Assembly: GCF_000013625.1 (NCBI RefSeq)
Contig: NC_009659.1
Coordinates: 3,100,001-3,164,000, forward strand
Origin: Janthinobacterium sp. Marseille
GTDB taxonomy: Bacteria > Pseudomonadota > Gammaproteobacteria > Burkholderiales > Burkholderiaceae_D
DNA: 64,000 bases
Reading direction: 5' to 3'
How positions within the stretch are numbered: the stretch's first letter is position 1; each line of letters starts with the position of its first letter. The notes beneath the pieces are model-generated. The model did not search any database. It had not been told where the DNA came from and saw only the letters and a list, made by a program, of their open reading frames with translations. This document shows positions 33,539 through 42,380 of the stretch, one piece after another. A program made the position numbers and the translations under genes.

Positions 33539-34328
33539 TATCGCTGCAGAGCTCAAACAACTGCGCCTGCACGGCATGGCGGGCGCATGGTTGGACCTGA
33601 TCGAACAAGGGTCCAGTACGGGCTCAGAGGATGCACGGTGGTTGATTGAACACCTGCTGCAGGCCGAGGCCACAGACCGAGGCATGCGCTCGGTGAGCCA
33701 TCAGATGCATGCAGCCAAGTTCCCTGTGCATCGAGACCTGGCTGGGTTCGACTTCGCTGTGTCCCCCGTTGACAGCAAGCTGGTTCACACGCTGGCAGAG
33801 ACAGGCTTCACAGAAGTGGCGCACAACGTGGTGTTGGTGGGAGGGCCTGGCACCGGCAAGACCCACCTGGCCACAGCCATTGGCGTGTCCGGCATCACCA
33901 AGCATGGCAGGCGCGTGCGCTTTTACTCCACGGTGGATCTGGTCAACGCGCTGGAGCAAGAGAAGGCACAAGGCAAGGCCGGACGCATCGCGACGAGCTT
34001 GTTGCGCCTGGACCTGGTGATCCTCGATGAGTTGGGCTACCTGCCGTTCAGCCAGGCAGGCGGTGCGCTGCTGTTCCACTTGCTCAGCCGGTTGTACGAG
34101 CACACCAGCGTGATGATCACGACGAATCTGGACTTCGCGGAATGGTCGCGTGTCTTTGGTGATGCCAAGATGACGACGGCGCTGCTGGACCGGCTCACAC
34201 ACCACTGCCACATCCTGGAGACGGGCAACGAGTCACACCGATTCCTGCACAGTTCCAGCACGGCCAAGAGGCGCATCAAGGCACGAGAGCAGTCTCGGAT
34301 GCAGGCTGCAGCAGAGGGCAAGGCCTGA
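33531..34328 (+). CDS. istB: IS21 transposition helper ATPase IstB
   Basis: A 265-residue AAA+ protein (ATG 33531, overlapping the istA stop as ATGCGTGA). Walker [10 protein letters not shown] at about 100-108, Walker [14 protein letters not shown], sensor-type TTNLDFAEW. It loads IstA onto target DNA. Followed by a 14-bp perfect hairpin (34341-34354 with 34358-34371). Confidence 0.92.
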   Translation: MRDIAAELKQLRLHGMAGAWLDLIEQGSSTGSEDARWLIEHLLQAEATDRGMRSVSHQMHAAKFPVHRDLAGFDFAVSPVDSKLVHTLAETGFTEVAHNVVLVGGPGTGKTHLATAIGVSGITKHGRRVRFYSTVDLVNALEQEKAQGKAGRIATSLLRLDLVILDELGYLPFSQAGGALLFHLLSRLYEHTSVMITTNLDFAEWSRVFGDAKMTTALLDRLTHHCHILETGNESHRFLHSSSTAKRRIKAREQSRMQAAAEGKA

Positions 34329-34512
34329 AGCTCAAAGCGAAGGGGGAAGCCGCTGCGCGGCTTCCCCCTTGATGTTCAACCAAGCCGGCCGGAAAACTCA
34401 AAACCCAGGCCAGGCTCTACACTTATCCACAGCTGACCACCCTTTGGTCGGCTACCAGCCCTGGCTCAATATTGGATCGGCACGGTGGCTCAGATTTGGA
34501 TCGGCGCGGACA

Positions 34513-35081
34513 TTCTCGGGGTCCTGCCAGATCTGGTTGAACAGACTGAGGTAGGTCGCCGTGAATGTCGGCTCGTCCATCTTGTTGACGAGGTTGGAGA
34601 CAGCGTTGCCTTGCTGGTAGCCGAGATCGACGGCAGTAAAGCCGTGCAATGGCATGTAGGCAGTCTCTGTGGCGGCAGCCTGAACGCAGGCGAACTGCTG
34701 CATCGGTGCCTTGCTGCGATTGGACTTGAACGTTGCCTTGCGCCGCATCCAGTCCGCGCACTCTTTTGCAATCGCGCGCTGGGTCAGTTTGTTGCGCAAC
34801 TGAATCTCGAACTCACTCCCGTACAGACTCCGTTCGCGGTCGGCCTTCGGGATATGGAATTCTTTGCGTTCCTTGCGAATCTTGTCGGTGACCTCTTTGG
34901 CGGTGAATGTCGGCGAGGTGAAGATGAATTGAAGCTCGTCGATTTTTTCTAGTTCTGCTTTCAGCGCTTCGAACGCGTACATCGAGAAGCAGGAGGCCGC
35001 GATCTTCAGGCGGGCACCAGGCTTGAGCGTTTGCTTGAGATCATCACCGAGCAGGCGGTTGATGTTGTCGATTAGTTCCAT
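34513..35081 (-). pseudogene. N-terminal fragment of a helicase-like defence protein (cut by IS21)
   Basis: Starts at ATG 35081, overlapping the stop of the WYL gene by TGATG. About 190 native codons remain (MELIDNINRLLGDDLKQTL... to IWQDPE); beyond 34513 the frame runs into the IS and stops at 34452. The N-terminal domain resembles the PLD-like nuclease part found at the front of SNF2-type helicases in defence operons. Its position after a WYL regulator and in front of (originally) a type III-like system fits such an operon. The family assignment is from memory and only moderate. Confidence 0.65.
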
Positions 35082-35980
35082 CAAGAGTCCGCCTTCGTAG
35101 TGGCGCTATAGCCCGGTGCCAATACGGCATTCTTTACGCCGTAAATCGCGAGGTGATCCTTGAGCCATAACCGGTACTCCGGTCCGCGCAGGCAATGATC
35201 AGGCGAGCAGTCGACACTCCATTTGCGCAGGATGTATCCAGCTGTGGCGGCGCGCAGCTTCATCCGCAGCACGCCGTCGCGCATGCCGTAATCCATTTCG
35301 GTGATCTCCGGCCGGGGCTGATCCGGGTGCGGCACCATCTCCAGTTCGACGATCCGGGTCCACTGAATGTCTTGATCGCTCATCTCATGGGCTGCAACTG
35401 GCTGCCCCTTGAGCACAACGGGGTTTTTGATCCGGGTGATGACGAAATCCCGGAACTCCTGAGACTTCCGGTCGAACGCCCTGACATGCCACCTCAGGCC
35501 GTTGTCGATCAGCGCAAAGGGGACGACTTCCCGCTCAGTACAGCCGCTAGATATGGAGTAGTACTCAACGCGGAGCGGACACCCCTGATGGATCGCACGA
35601 GTCACGCTTGCCAAGACATCCAGATCCGGGTGCGTGAGCCGTGACGGGCTTTCGCTAGCCACCCACGCATTGAGCCGCATCGGTTCGCCGTCTCCAAAGC
35701 CCTGAGTCAGCCAAGACAGCACCCGTTCCGGGGGATAGTCGAACACGGGCCGGAAGTCCGGTCCCAGGACGTAAGCCTTGCCTTTGGGGTCGTAGTCGAT
35801 GTTGCCCGGAGACAACTCCTTATAGAGCGCCAAATCCCGGGTTGCCGCTGCGGACTGGATGCCAAACCGCCCAACCAAGTCCTGCCTACGGATCTCCCCC
35901 ACGAAGCGCACACGCAGCTCAATGAACGCGAGCCGATCGCGCTGAGGCTGGGTCAATTCTGCAAGTTTGTCTTTGGGCAT
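35081..35980 (-). CDS. WYL-domain regulator, BrxR/CapW type
   Basis: A 299-residue protein starting at ATG 35980; an in-frame open stretch upstream lacks a better start. Features: N-terminal winged HTH (FVGEIRRQDLVGRFGIQSAAA), then a WYL domain (about residues 115-200, LRVEYYSISSG, WHVRAFDRKS) and a C-terminal WCX-like part. Size and layout match BrxR/CapW, dimeric repressors that sit at the start of phage-defence operons and bind an inverted repeat upstream. It overlaps the helicase fragment and is divergent from the Wadjet remnant. AGGA lies unusually close to the start. An inverted repeat at 36057-36093 is the likely operator. Confidence 0.82.
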   Translation of the reverse strand: MPKDKLAELTQPQRDRLAFIELRVRFVGEIRRQDLVGRFGIQSAAATRDLALYKELSPGNIDYDPKGKAYVLGPDFRPVFDYPPERVLSWLTQGFGDGEPMRLNAWVASESPSRLTHPDLDVLASVTRAIHQGCPLRVEYYSISSGCTEREVVPFALIDNGLRWHVRAFDRKSQEFRDFVITRIKNPVVLKGQPVAAHEMSDQDIQWTRIVELEMVPHPDQPRPEITEMDYGMRDGVLRMKLRAATAGYILRKWSVDCSPDHCLRGPEYRLWLKDHLAIYGVKNAVLAPGYSATTKADS

Positions 35981-36056
35981 TCCTGAGTGCTCTATCGGAT
36001 TAACGAATGCTTGTACGGGTTGTTGCGTGAAGTATATAAGCTGCTCTAGAATGTGG

Positions 36057-36093
36057 CAATGCAATGTTTTTGATTCTTGTATGCGTTGCATTG
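36057..36093. promoter_or_regulatory. Candidate operator in the WYL/jetA divergent gap
   Basis: Arms CAATGCAATG (36057-36066) and CGTTGCATTG (36084-36093) are inverted with 9 of 10 matches; ATGTGG before and CCACAT after extend the dyad. BrxR/CapW proteins repress by binding such inverted repeats. It lies between the WYL gene and jetA, where both promoters must be. Confidence 0.6.
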
Positions 36094-36131
36094 TGATTAC
36101 CACATGACGGGCAATGCCCGCACTTTGGAGC

Positions 36132-36629
36132 ATGGGAGTGAAAGCAGACAAAGCCATCGCGACCTACCGGCGCATGCGGGCGCAGCCGCTGTGGCGTCTG
36201 CTTGCCTCGACTACCGGGCCTACCGTCATTGGCCTGCTTCAATCTCATCTGTATGAGAGCGAGCGAAGCCTCCCTGCCTCCATTTTTCACGAACGCATTG
36301 CAAGGGATCTGGAGGAACTGCGCGCCCAAGGCGAAGACTTTCCCCAAACGGCACAGGCGTATGTCGCTAGCTGGCTCGCCGATGGGTTCCTGGAGCGACG
36401 CTTCCCGGCTGGGGCTTCAGAAGAAGAATATGAACTCTCCACGGCGGCTGTCGAAGCCATTCGGTTCGTATCTGGACTGGCACAGCCGCACTCCGCGGCG
36501 ACCGAAAGTCGCCTGACGCTCGTCATTGAGGCATTGGCCCGACTTGCCGAGGACACCGACACTGACAAATTCCGCCGCATCGACCGGCTCATGGCCGAGC
36601 AAGCCCGCATCGATAACAACAGCTGTTGA
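36132..36629 (+). pseudogene. jetA: jetA (Wadjet) 5' fragment, truncated by internal deletion
   Basis: About 165 codons of a DUF3375/JetA protein: QPLWRLLASTTGPTVIGLL, PASIFHERIARDLEELRAQ, ADGFLERR, TESRLTLVIEAL, DKFRRIDRLMAEQARID. JetA is the kleisin-like part of the Wadjet MukBEF-type complex that closes plasmids for cleavage. The sequence breaks off after ARID at about 36620; a short foreign tail (NNSC) ends in a stop. A normal JetA is about 490 residues. Start ATG 36132 or GTG 36138; the latter is better spaced from GGAG. Confidence 0.85.
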
Positions 36630-37632
36630 GAGAGGACTCAACACAGAAATCAGTGAGATCAAAGATGAAATCGCCGATTGCGAGAAAGAAATAGAAGCAC
36701 GCTTTGCCGATTTCAAACGGCAGTGGCCAATGGATGCTGGCGACATGGACACGAGCCTCGCCAGTGCGCCTGATTATTTCGCCAAGTTGGTCCGACTAGA
36801 AACGGATGGCCTTCCGGCCTATGAGCAGCGATTCTTCGAATTGCTGCAAAACCAAAGTCACCAGAATCTGGCGGCGCTTTCCACCTACCTGAACGATGCG
36901 CGCAAAGCCATCCTGGAGCGGATGGATCTGGTCAACGACAGTCTTGGCCAGGTACCGTTCAACCAAAGCGCCAATCAGCGAACCTATCTCCACATCGACG
37001 CCAGTGACCGGCAGCTTGCTGACGTCAAGGAGTTCAAGCTGGAAATCCAGCAGGCACTGAGCCATGCATGGACAGAGGATCGCGAGTTTGCCGAGGCGCG
37101 GTTCCTTGCTCTGCGGCGACTTGTTGATCGACTCGCCAGTCAGGACCCCGAGCAGAAACGTTGGCGTGAGACCGTGCTCGACGTTCGACAGCACGTTGAG
37201 TTCATCGGGCGGGAGATAGATGAAAGTGGTGTCGAGGTCGAGATCTACCGCAGCGGAGCAGGCAAGTCTGGCGGTCAACGCCAGAAGCTGGCTACCACGT
37301 GCTTGGCCGCAGCCCTGCGGTATCAACTGGGCGGGAATGACCACGGCGTGCCAATGTATGCGCCGGTCGTACTTGATGAAGCCTTCGATAAGGCTGACAA
37401 CGAGTTCACCGCTTTGGCGATGAACATCTTTACCAATTTCGGATTTCAAATGGTGGTCGCTACGCCGCTGAAGTCAGTTATGACCCTCGAACCATTTATC
37501 GGTGGTGCTTGCTTCGTAGATATCAGCGACCGGCGAGTATCAGGCGTTCTGCTGATCGAGTACGACGGTGACCGCCAGCGGTTGAAGCTGCCGGAGCACG
37601 CTCGAGAGGAGGCTAACGTTGAAGCTTCCTGA
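36625..37632 (+). pseudogene. jetC: jetC (Wadjet) 3' fragment
   Basis: The frame from about 36625 reads the C-terminal part of JetC, an SMC-like ATPase: a coiled-coil end (ISEIKDEIADCEKEIEARF), signature SGGQRQKL near 37270, and Walker B-type VVLDEAFDKAD near 37370. The Walker A half, the long N-terminal coiled coil and all of jetB are missing, lost in the same deletion that cut jetA. The end overlaps jetD by 14 bases as in intact operons. Not able to make an active ATPase. Confidence 0.85.
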
Positions 37633-37842
37633 AGATGTTCGGCAGCTTCTTGCCCGTCGCTTTCAAAGCAAGCACCGGGAGTGGTTGATCGGCGATCCGG
37701 GCGAGAGCCAATGGCCGCTGGAAGTTCCCCTCGGCATACCGACGGAGCAGGCTGCGCTGAGGCAAGTCGACGGCGTTCGCGCTTGGGTGAGCGCATGGCA
37801 AGGCTGGCAAGGAGTCGGCACCCTGTCCTGGTGTGAGCGTCG
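37619..37842 (+). pseudogene. jetD: jetD (Wadjet) 5' fragment fused to foreign DNA
   Basis: Starts at TTG 37619 with GAGGAGG upstream. About 74 codons match the N-terminus of JetD (DUF3322): KLPEDVRQLLARRFQSKHREW, then [23 protein letters not shown]. Normal JetD is about 390 residues and carries the topoisomerase-VI-like nuclease domain, all missing. At about 37840 the sequence changes into ccmF; the reading frame ends at 37861 in ccmF-derived bases. Confidence 0.82.
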
Positions 37843-38617
37843 CTGTTGCTTTGGACATTGATCTTGGGGGCCTGGACGTTTGCGGTGTCGGTGTTCTCTC
37901 GCCAATTACCGCAGGTCATGCTCGCCCGTGTGCTTGCCGTCATGGGCATCATCAGTGTCGGCTTTCTGTTGTTTCTAATCCTCACATCCAATCCTTTCAG
38001 CCGAATCCTGCCGCTGATTCCGCAGAACGGTCGTGACCTCAACCCATTGCTCCAGGACATCGGCCTGATCATTCACCCGCCAATGTTGTATATGGGATAT
38101 GTGGGCTTTTCTGTAGCCTTCGCTTTCGCCATTGCTGCGTTGCTCGGCGGTCGACTCGACGCCGCCTGGGCACGCTGGTCACGACCGTGGACGATCGTTG
38201 CATGGGCCTTTCTTGGTATCGGTATTACGCTCGGGTCGTGGTGGGCCTACTACGAACTCGGTTGGGGAGGGTGGTGGTTTTGGGATCCGGTAGAAAATGC
38301 TTCCTTCATGCCCTGGCTGGTGGGGACAGCACTCATACATTCACTCGCAGTCACTGAAAAGCGCGGTGTGTTCAAAAGCTGGACAGTGTTGCTGGCCATT
38401 GCTGCGTTTTCCTTAAGTCTGCTGGGTACCTTCCTGGTACGTTCTGGCGTGCTGACCTCAGTGCACGCGTTCGCTTCCGACCCCGCTCGCGGTGTATTCA
38501 TTTTGATTTTTCTGTTGTTGATAGTGGGCGTTTCGCTGACCTTGTTCGCCTTTCGGGCACCGGTTGTAAAAAGCCGAATCGCTTTTGGTCTGTGGTCGCG
38601 TGAAACCCTGCTGTTAG
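37840..38617 (+). pseudogene. ccmF: ccmF 5'-truncated part, before IS21 #2
   Basis: CcmF is the membrane haem lyase subunit for c-type cytochrome maturation. From [14 protein letters not shown] the frame shows membrane segments and the conserved [16 protein letters not shown] haem-handling motif. The N-terminal about 95 residues are absent; the fragment starts at the jetD junction. It is cut at 38617 by an IS21 element. The preserved motifs are those of pseudomonads. Confidence 0.88.
38613..38617 (+). repeat. 5-bp target site duplication of IS21 #2 (left copy)
   Basis: GTTAG at 38613-38617 is repeated at 40915-40919. Removing the element and one copy restores the frame LLLGNNLLLVV of CcmF, so the insertion is clean and recent relative to the rest. 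Confidence 0.85.
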
Positions 38618-38691
38618 TGTCAGTGGTCATCCAATAATCCCCACTTGTGGCATTTGAATTTTCCCCACCCATCTCATGCAAGGAGCATCAG

Positions 38692-40068
38692 ATGGAGCAG
38701 GAACAGCAATGCTTGAGCGTCACAGATGACGCAGTTGCCCAGCAGGGCCCGAGGGCCCTGCTGGGCGGCGCCGCTACCGTGTCAGGGGGCACCCGGGACA
38801 CGGAGGGCGACGTGATTGGGCAAACACAGTGGCAGGCAATACGCGAAGCCAAGGCTGGGGGCAAGACCGTCTCGGCCATCGCACGAGAGATGGGGCTGGA
38901 CCGCAAGACGGTTCGCGCGGCCCTGCACAGCGAGCACTGGCGGCCGTACAGCCGCTCGCCGCGTCCGTCCAAGCTCGATGAGCACATGGCCTGGCTCAGC
39001 GAGCGCGCCCCGCAGGTCAACTTCTCGGCGCGCATCCTCCACCAGGAGTTGCGGCTGCAGCGGGACTTCGACGGCAGCTATGAGGTGGTCAAGGTCGCAG
39101 TTCGGCCCTTGCGAGCCCAGGCTGCGGCAGCGGCACTCACCCAGCGCCGCTTTGAGACCGAGCCAGGCGAGCAAGCCCAGGTTGACTGGGGACAGGTCAA
39201 GGTGCACTTCGGGGAGCAGATCGTGCGGGTGCACATCTTCGTCATGACGCTGGGCTATAGCCGACGCGGCTATGCCGAAGGCTTCTTGCACGAGCGGCTG
39301 GACAACCTGCTGGCCGCGCACGAGCATGCCTTCGCCCACTTCGGCGGCCGCTGCGAGAGCTTGCTGTTCGACCGCATGCGCACCGTGGTGCACCACGATC
39401 GCGAGGGCAGCCGCCTCAACACCACCTTCGAGGCCTTTGCTCAGCATTGGGGCTTCAGGATCAGGCTGTGCCAGCCCTATCGCGCCAAGACCAAGGGCAA
39501 GGTCGAGTCTGGCGTGAAGTATGTCAAGCGCAACTTCGTGCCTGGGCGTACCTTCCGCGACCTGGACGACTTCAATGAGCAACTGCGCACCTGGCAGGCC
39601 GAGGTGGCCGACGTGCGCATCCATGGCACCACGCACCAGCGGCCCATCGACCGATTCCAAGAGGAGGCGGCTCATCTGGCGCCCACGGCCAGCCAGCCCA
39701 GCTTCCGCGACGCCATGGTGCGCGAGCGTGTGGTGGCCGAGGACTGGCTGATCAGCATCGAGGGCAACCGCTACTCGGTGCCATTCAAGCTGATCGGCAA
39801 GACCGTGCAGGTGGTGCGCGAAGGCGCCCATTGGGTCATCCGCCACGCAGGGCTGGAGGTGGCGCGCCACGAGGTGCTGGCCGGCAAGGCGCAACTGTGC
39901 GTGCAGCCCGAGCACGGCCCACGGAGCCAGCGAGGTGATCAGGTGCCCGCTCTGGCTCCACCCGCACCCACGGCAGACCGCCCTGCGCATCCAGCCCTGG
40001 CCCAAGAAGTCGAGGTACGTGACCTGTCGGTCTATGAGCAGCTGGCAGCTGCACTGGAGGCTGCATGA
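38692..40068 (+). CDS. istA: IS21 transposase IstA (element #2)
   Basis: A 458-residue transposase (ATG 38692, AAGGAG upstream). HTH at KTVSAIAREMGLDRKTVRAA, catalytic core with QVDWGQV, LLFDRMRT and KGKVESGV. It overlaps istB by ATGA. Confidence 0.92.
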   Translation: MEQEQQCLSVTDDAVAQQGPRALLGGAATVSGGTRDTEGDVIGQTQWQAIREAKAGGKTVSAIAREMGLDRKTVRAALHSEHWRPYSRSPRPSKLDEHMAWLSERAPQVNFSARILHQELRLQRDFDGSYEVVKVAVRPLRAQAAAAALTQRRFETEPGEQAQVDWGQVKVHFGEQIVRVHIFVMTLGYSRRGYAEGFLHERLDNLLAAHEHAFAHFGGRCESLLFDRMRTVVHHDREGSRLNTTFEAFAQHWGFRIRLCQPYRAKTKGKVESGVKYVKRNFVPGRTFRDLDDFNEQLRTWQAEVADVRIHGTTHQRPIDRFQEEAAHLAPTASQPSFRDAMVRERVVAEDWLISIEGNRYSVPFKLIGKTVQVVREGAHWVIRHAGLEVARHEVLAGKAQLCVQPEHGPRSQRGDQVPALAPPAPTADRPAHPALAQEVEVRDLSVYEQLAAALEAA

Positions 40069-40877
40069 ACGCCACCGTCATGACCACACCGGCGCAGCTC
40101 GAACGCCTGGGCGAGCACCTGCGCAAGCTGCGGCTGCACAAAAGCAGCGAGCGGCTCGAAGCCATGCTGCAGCATGCGGCCGCCCAGGAGCTGCCCTATG
40201 CCGACTTCCTGGAGCAAGTGCTGGGCGAAGAGGTGGCCGCCAAGCGCAGCCAGAACATCGCCATGCGCACCGCCATGGCCCGCTTCCCCTTCGTCAAGCC
40301 ACTGGAGACCTTCGACTTCAGCTACCAGCCCTCTATCGACAAGAAGCAGGTGGGCGCACTGGCCACCTGTCACTTCATCGAGCATGGCGACAACGTGATC
40401 ATCCTGGGCCCACCGGGCGTGGGCAAGACGCACCTGGCGGTGTCGCTGGGGCTCAAGGCCATCGAGGCGGGCTACAGGGTGCTGTTCACCTCGGCGGCCA
40501 ACCTCATCGCCCAACTGACCAAGGCTCACGCCGAAGGCAAGCTCGACGACAAACTCAAGGTGTTCACCACACCCAGGTTGCTGGTGATCGACGAGATCGG
40601 CTACTTGCCCATCGACCAGCAAGGCGCCAACCTGTTCTTCCAGCTCATCAGCCGACGCTATGAGCGCGGGCCGATGATCCTGACCAGCAACCAGAGCTTC
40701 GGCGCCTGGGGCGAGGTCTTCGGCGACAGGGTCATCGCCACGGCCATCCTCGATCGGCTGCTGCACCACGCAGTCACCCTCAACATCCGGGGCAACTCAT
40801 ACCGCCTCAAGGAAAAACTCAAGGCCGGGCTCGTTCGTTCCGACGAGTCCGATCCTCAACCGGGTGGGGAAATTTGA
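40065..40877 (+). CDS. istB: IS21 helper ATPase IstB (element #2)
   Basis: A 270-residue AAA+ protein: Walker A LGPPGVGKTHL near residue 113-123, Walker B LLVIDEIGYLP, then ILTSNQSFGAW. Translationally coupled to istA. Confidence 0.92.
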   Translation: MNATVMTTPAQLERLGEHLRKLRLHKSSERLEAMLQHAAAQELPYADFLEQVLGEEVAAKRSQNIAMRTAMARFPFVKPLETFDFSYQPSIDKKQVGALATCHFIEHGDNVIILGPPGVGKTHLAVSLGLKAIEAGYRVLFTSAANLIAQLTKAHAEGKLDDKLKVFTTPRLLVIDEIGYLPIDQQGANLFFQLISRRYERGPMILTSNQSFGAWGEVFGDRVIATAILDRLLHHAVTLNIRGNSYRLKEKLKAGLVRSDESDPQPGGEI

Positions 40878-40914
40878 ACGACCACGGGTGGGGAAAATTG
40901 GAATACCGTTGACA

Positions 40915-41377
40915 GTTAGGCAATAACCTTTTGCTGGTCGTGGCGGCCTCGATGATTCTGCTCGGCACTTTGTATCCTCTGGCGCTCGACGCCTTGAGCG
41001 GGGCGAAGATGTCCGTGGGCCCGCCATACTTCAATGCGTTGTTTGTACCACTAATGGGCCTGCTCATGGCGTTGATGGCCGTAGGTGTGTTGGTGCGATG
41101 GAAAGACACACCGGTCAAATGGCTATTGAGCATGCTCGCCCCGGTATTGGTTAGCAGCGCGGTGCTGGCGATCATCGCCGGGTTTGCCATGGGCGAGCCG
41201 TTGGACAACGGTGCTTGGGCAGTACGAGTACACGTCAAGCCGTTCGTGCGCTGGATCTGGTTCGGCGGCTTGATCACTGCGATGGGGGGCTTACTGGCGA
41301 CGTTGGATAAGCGGTATCGAGTCAAGGTCAGGAGCAAGGTCAGTGACGCACTGGGCCTCTCGGAAGCCCCCGTATGA
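40915..41377 (+). pseudogene. ccmF: ccmF 3' part, after IS21 #2, with internal deletion
   Basis: The frame resumes NNLLLVVAASMILLGTLYPL and ends in the conserved AWAVRVHVKPFVRWIWFGG, GGLLATLDKRYR. Between the middle SVGPPYFN region and GEPLDNGAWAVRV, about 150 residues normally present in CcmF are missing (including the conserved His/PEKR region), judged from memory of the family. The stop overlaps ccmG by ATGA. So ccmF is truncated, interrupted and deleted. Confidence 0.8.
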
Positions 41378-41910
41378 AGCGTTGGCCACTACTACTGCCG
41401 CTGGTGCTTTTTCTTGGCATGGCAGCATTTCTCTGTAAAGGGTTGTACCTCGATCCCTCGGCGTTGCCCTCAGCGTTGATTGACAAGCCGTTCCCCAATT
41501 TCTCCCTGCAATCCGTGCAAGACAATAGGTCCCTGACCCGTGCCGATTTGCTGGGCAAACCGGCGCTGGTAAACGTTTGGGGTACCTGGTGCGTCGCTTG
41601 TCGGGCAGAACACCCAGTGCTGAACAAACTGGCCCAGCAGGGGGTGGTGATTCATGGAGTCAATTACAAAGACGTTAATTTCGATGCTCTGAACTGGCTG
41701 AAGGATTTTCACGACCCTTATCAGCTGAATATTCGCGATGAAGCCGGCAGCCTCGGATTGAATCTGGGCGTGTACGGCGCGCCGGAAACCTTCCTGGTCG
41801 ACAGTAAGGGCATCATTCGCTACAAGCACGTCGGCGTTATAGATGAGACGGTGTGGCGTGAACAGCTTGCAGATCTTTATCAAGGTCTGGTGCAGGAGGG
41901 CACGCAATGA
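41374..41910 (+). CDS. ccmG: Thiol:disulfide oxidoreductase CcmG/DsbE
   Basis: A 178-residue periplasmic thioredoxin-like protein (one N-terminal membrane anchor) that reduces apocytochrome c cysteines. Active site WGTWCVACRAEHP at residues about 70-82: the CVAC dithiol replaces the more usual CPTC. Full length for the family. It overlaps ccmF and ccmH by ATGA. In its original genome it would follow ccmF, and in this context it lacks the rest of the maturation operon. Confidence 0.9.
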   Translation: MKRWPLLLPLVLFLGMAAFLCKGLYLDPSALPSALIDKPFPNFSLQSVQDNRSLTRADLLGKPALVNVWGTWCVACRAEHPVLNKLAQQGVVIHGVNYKDVNFDALNWLKDFHDPYQLNIRDEAGSLGLNLGVYGAPETFLVDSKGIIRYKHVGVIDETVWREQLADLYQGLVQEGTQ

Positions 41911-42380
41911 GCCGGTTTCTATGTGGAACTCTCTTAGTGTTGTGTTCCGCTAGTGCCGCCCAAGCTGCCATCGATGCTTACGCGTTCAAGGATGAGGTCG
42001 AACGCGCCCGGTACACCGAGTTGACCCGGGAACTGCGTTGTCCGAAATGTCAGAACCAGGATATCGCAGACTCCAATGCCCCCATCGCCGCCGATCTGCG
42101 AAAAGAGATCTTTCGCATGCTCGATGAAGGTCAGAGTAATCAGCAGATCATCGACTTCATGGTCGATCGCTATGGCGAATTCGTGCGCTACAAACCTGAG
42201 CTGAACAGCCACACCTGGTTGCTCTGGTTTGGGCCTGGCGGTTTGTTGTTGGGCGGTGTGTGGGTGATTTACTTGATCGTTGCACGTCATCGTGGTCGGC
42301 ATGGCGATGATGTTGAGGTGTTTTCTGACCAAGAGCGTCAACGGCTCCTCCTCCTATTGGGTAAAGAATCTAATGATTGA
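41907..42380 (+). CDS. ccmH: Cytochrome c maturation protein CcmH (CcmL-type)
   Basis: A 157-residue protein. Signal peptide [21 protein letters not shown], then the conserved [20 protein letters not shown] motif with the two redox cysteines, then a membrane segment ([25 protein letters not shown]). It presents reduced apocytochrome to the haem lyase. Complete and coupled to ccmI with an 8-base overlap. Confidence 0.92.
   Translation: MSRFLCGTLLVLCSASAAQAAIDAYAFKDEVERARYTELTRELRCPKCQNQDIADSNAPIAADLRKEIFRMLDEGQSNQQIIDFMVDRYGEFVRYKPELNSHTWLLWFGPGGLLLGGVWVIYLIVARHRGRHGDDVEVFSDQERQRLLLLLGKESND

Larger units (their letters stand above)
31898..34512 (+). mobile_element. IS21-family insertion sequence #1 (complete, with deletion of flanking DNA)
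   Basis: The element begins TGTTGGCGCC at 31898 and ends in the inverted repeat GGCGCGGACA at 34503-34512; the outer about 28 bp match imperfectly. Inner repeats GTGCCGATC-type with CTGAGCCAGG occur at both ends, as usual for IS21. It holds istA and istB. The flanking bases (left ..AAGT, right TTCT..) show no target duplication. The two flanks are parts of different genes of one operon, so DNA between them has been lost. Confidence 0.85.
38618..40914 (+). mobile_element. IS21-family insertion sequence #2 inside ccmF
   Basis: The element runs from TGTCAGTGG to ...CCGTTGACA, with imperfect terminal repeats (left TGTCAGTGGTC, right reverse complement TGTCAACGGTA) and CCCCAC repeats further in. 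It carries istA and istB and is flanked by the duplication GTTAG. It is of a different subgroup from elements #1 and #3. Confidence 0.88.
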
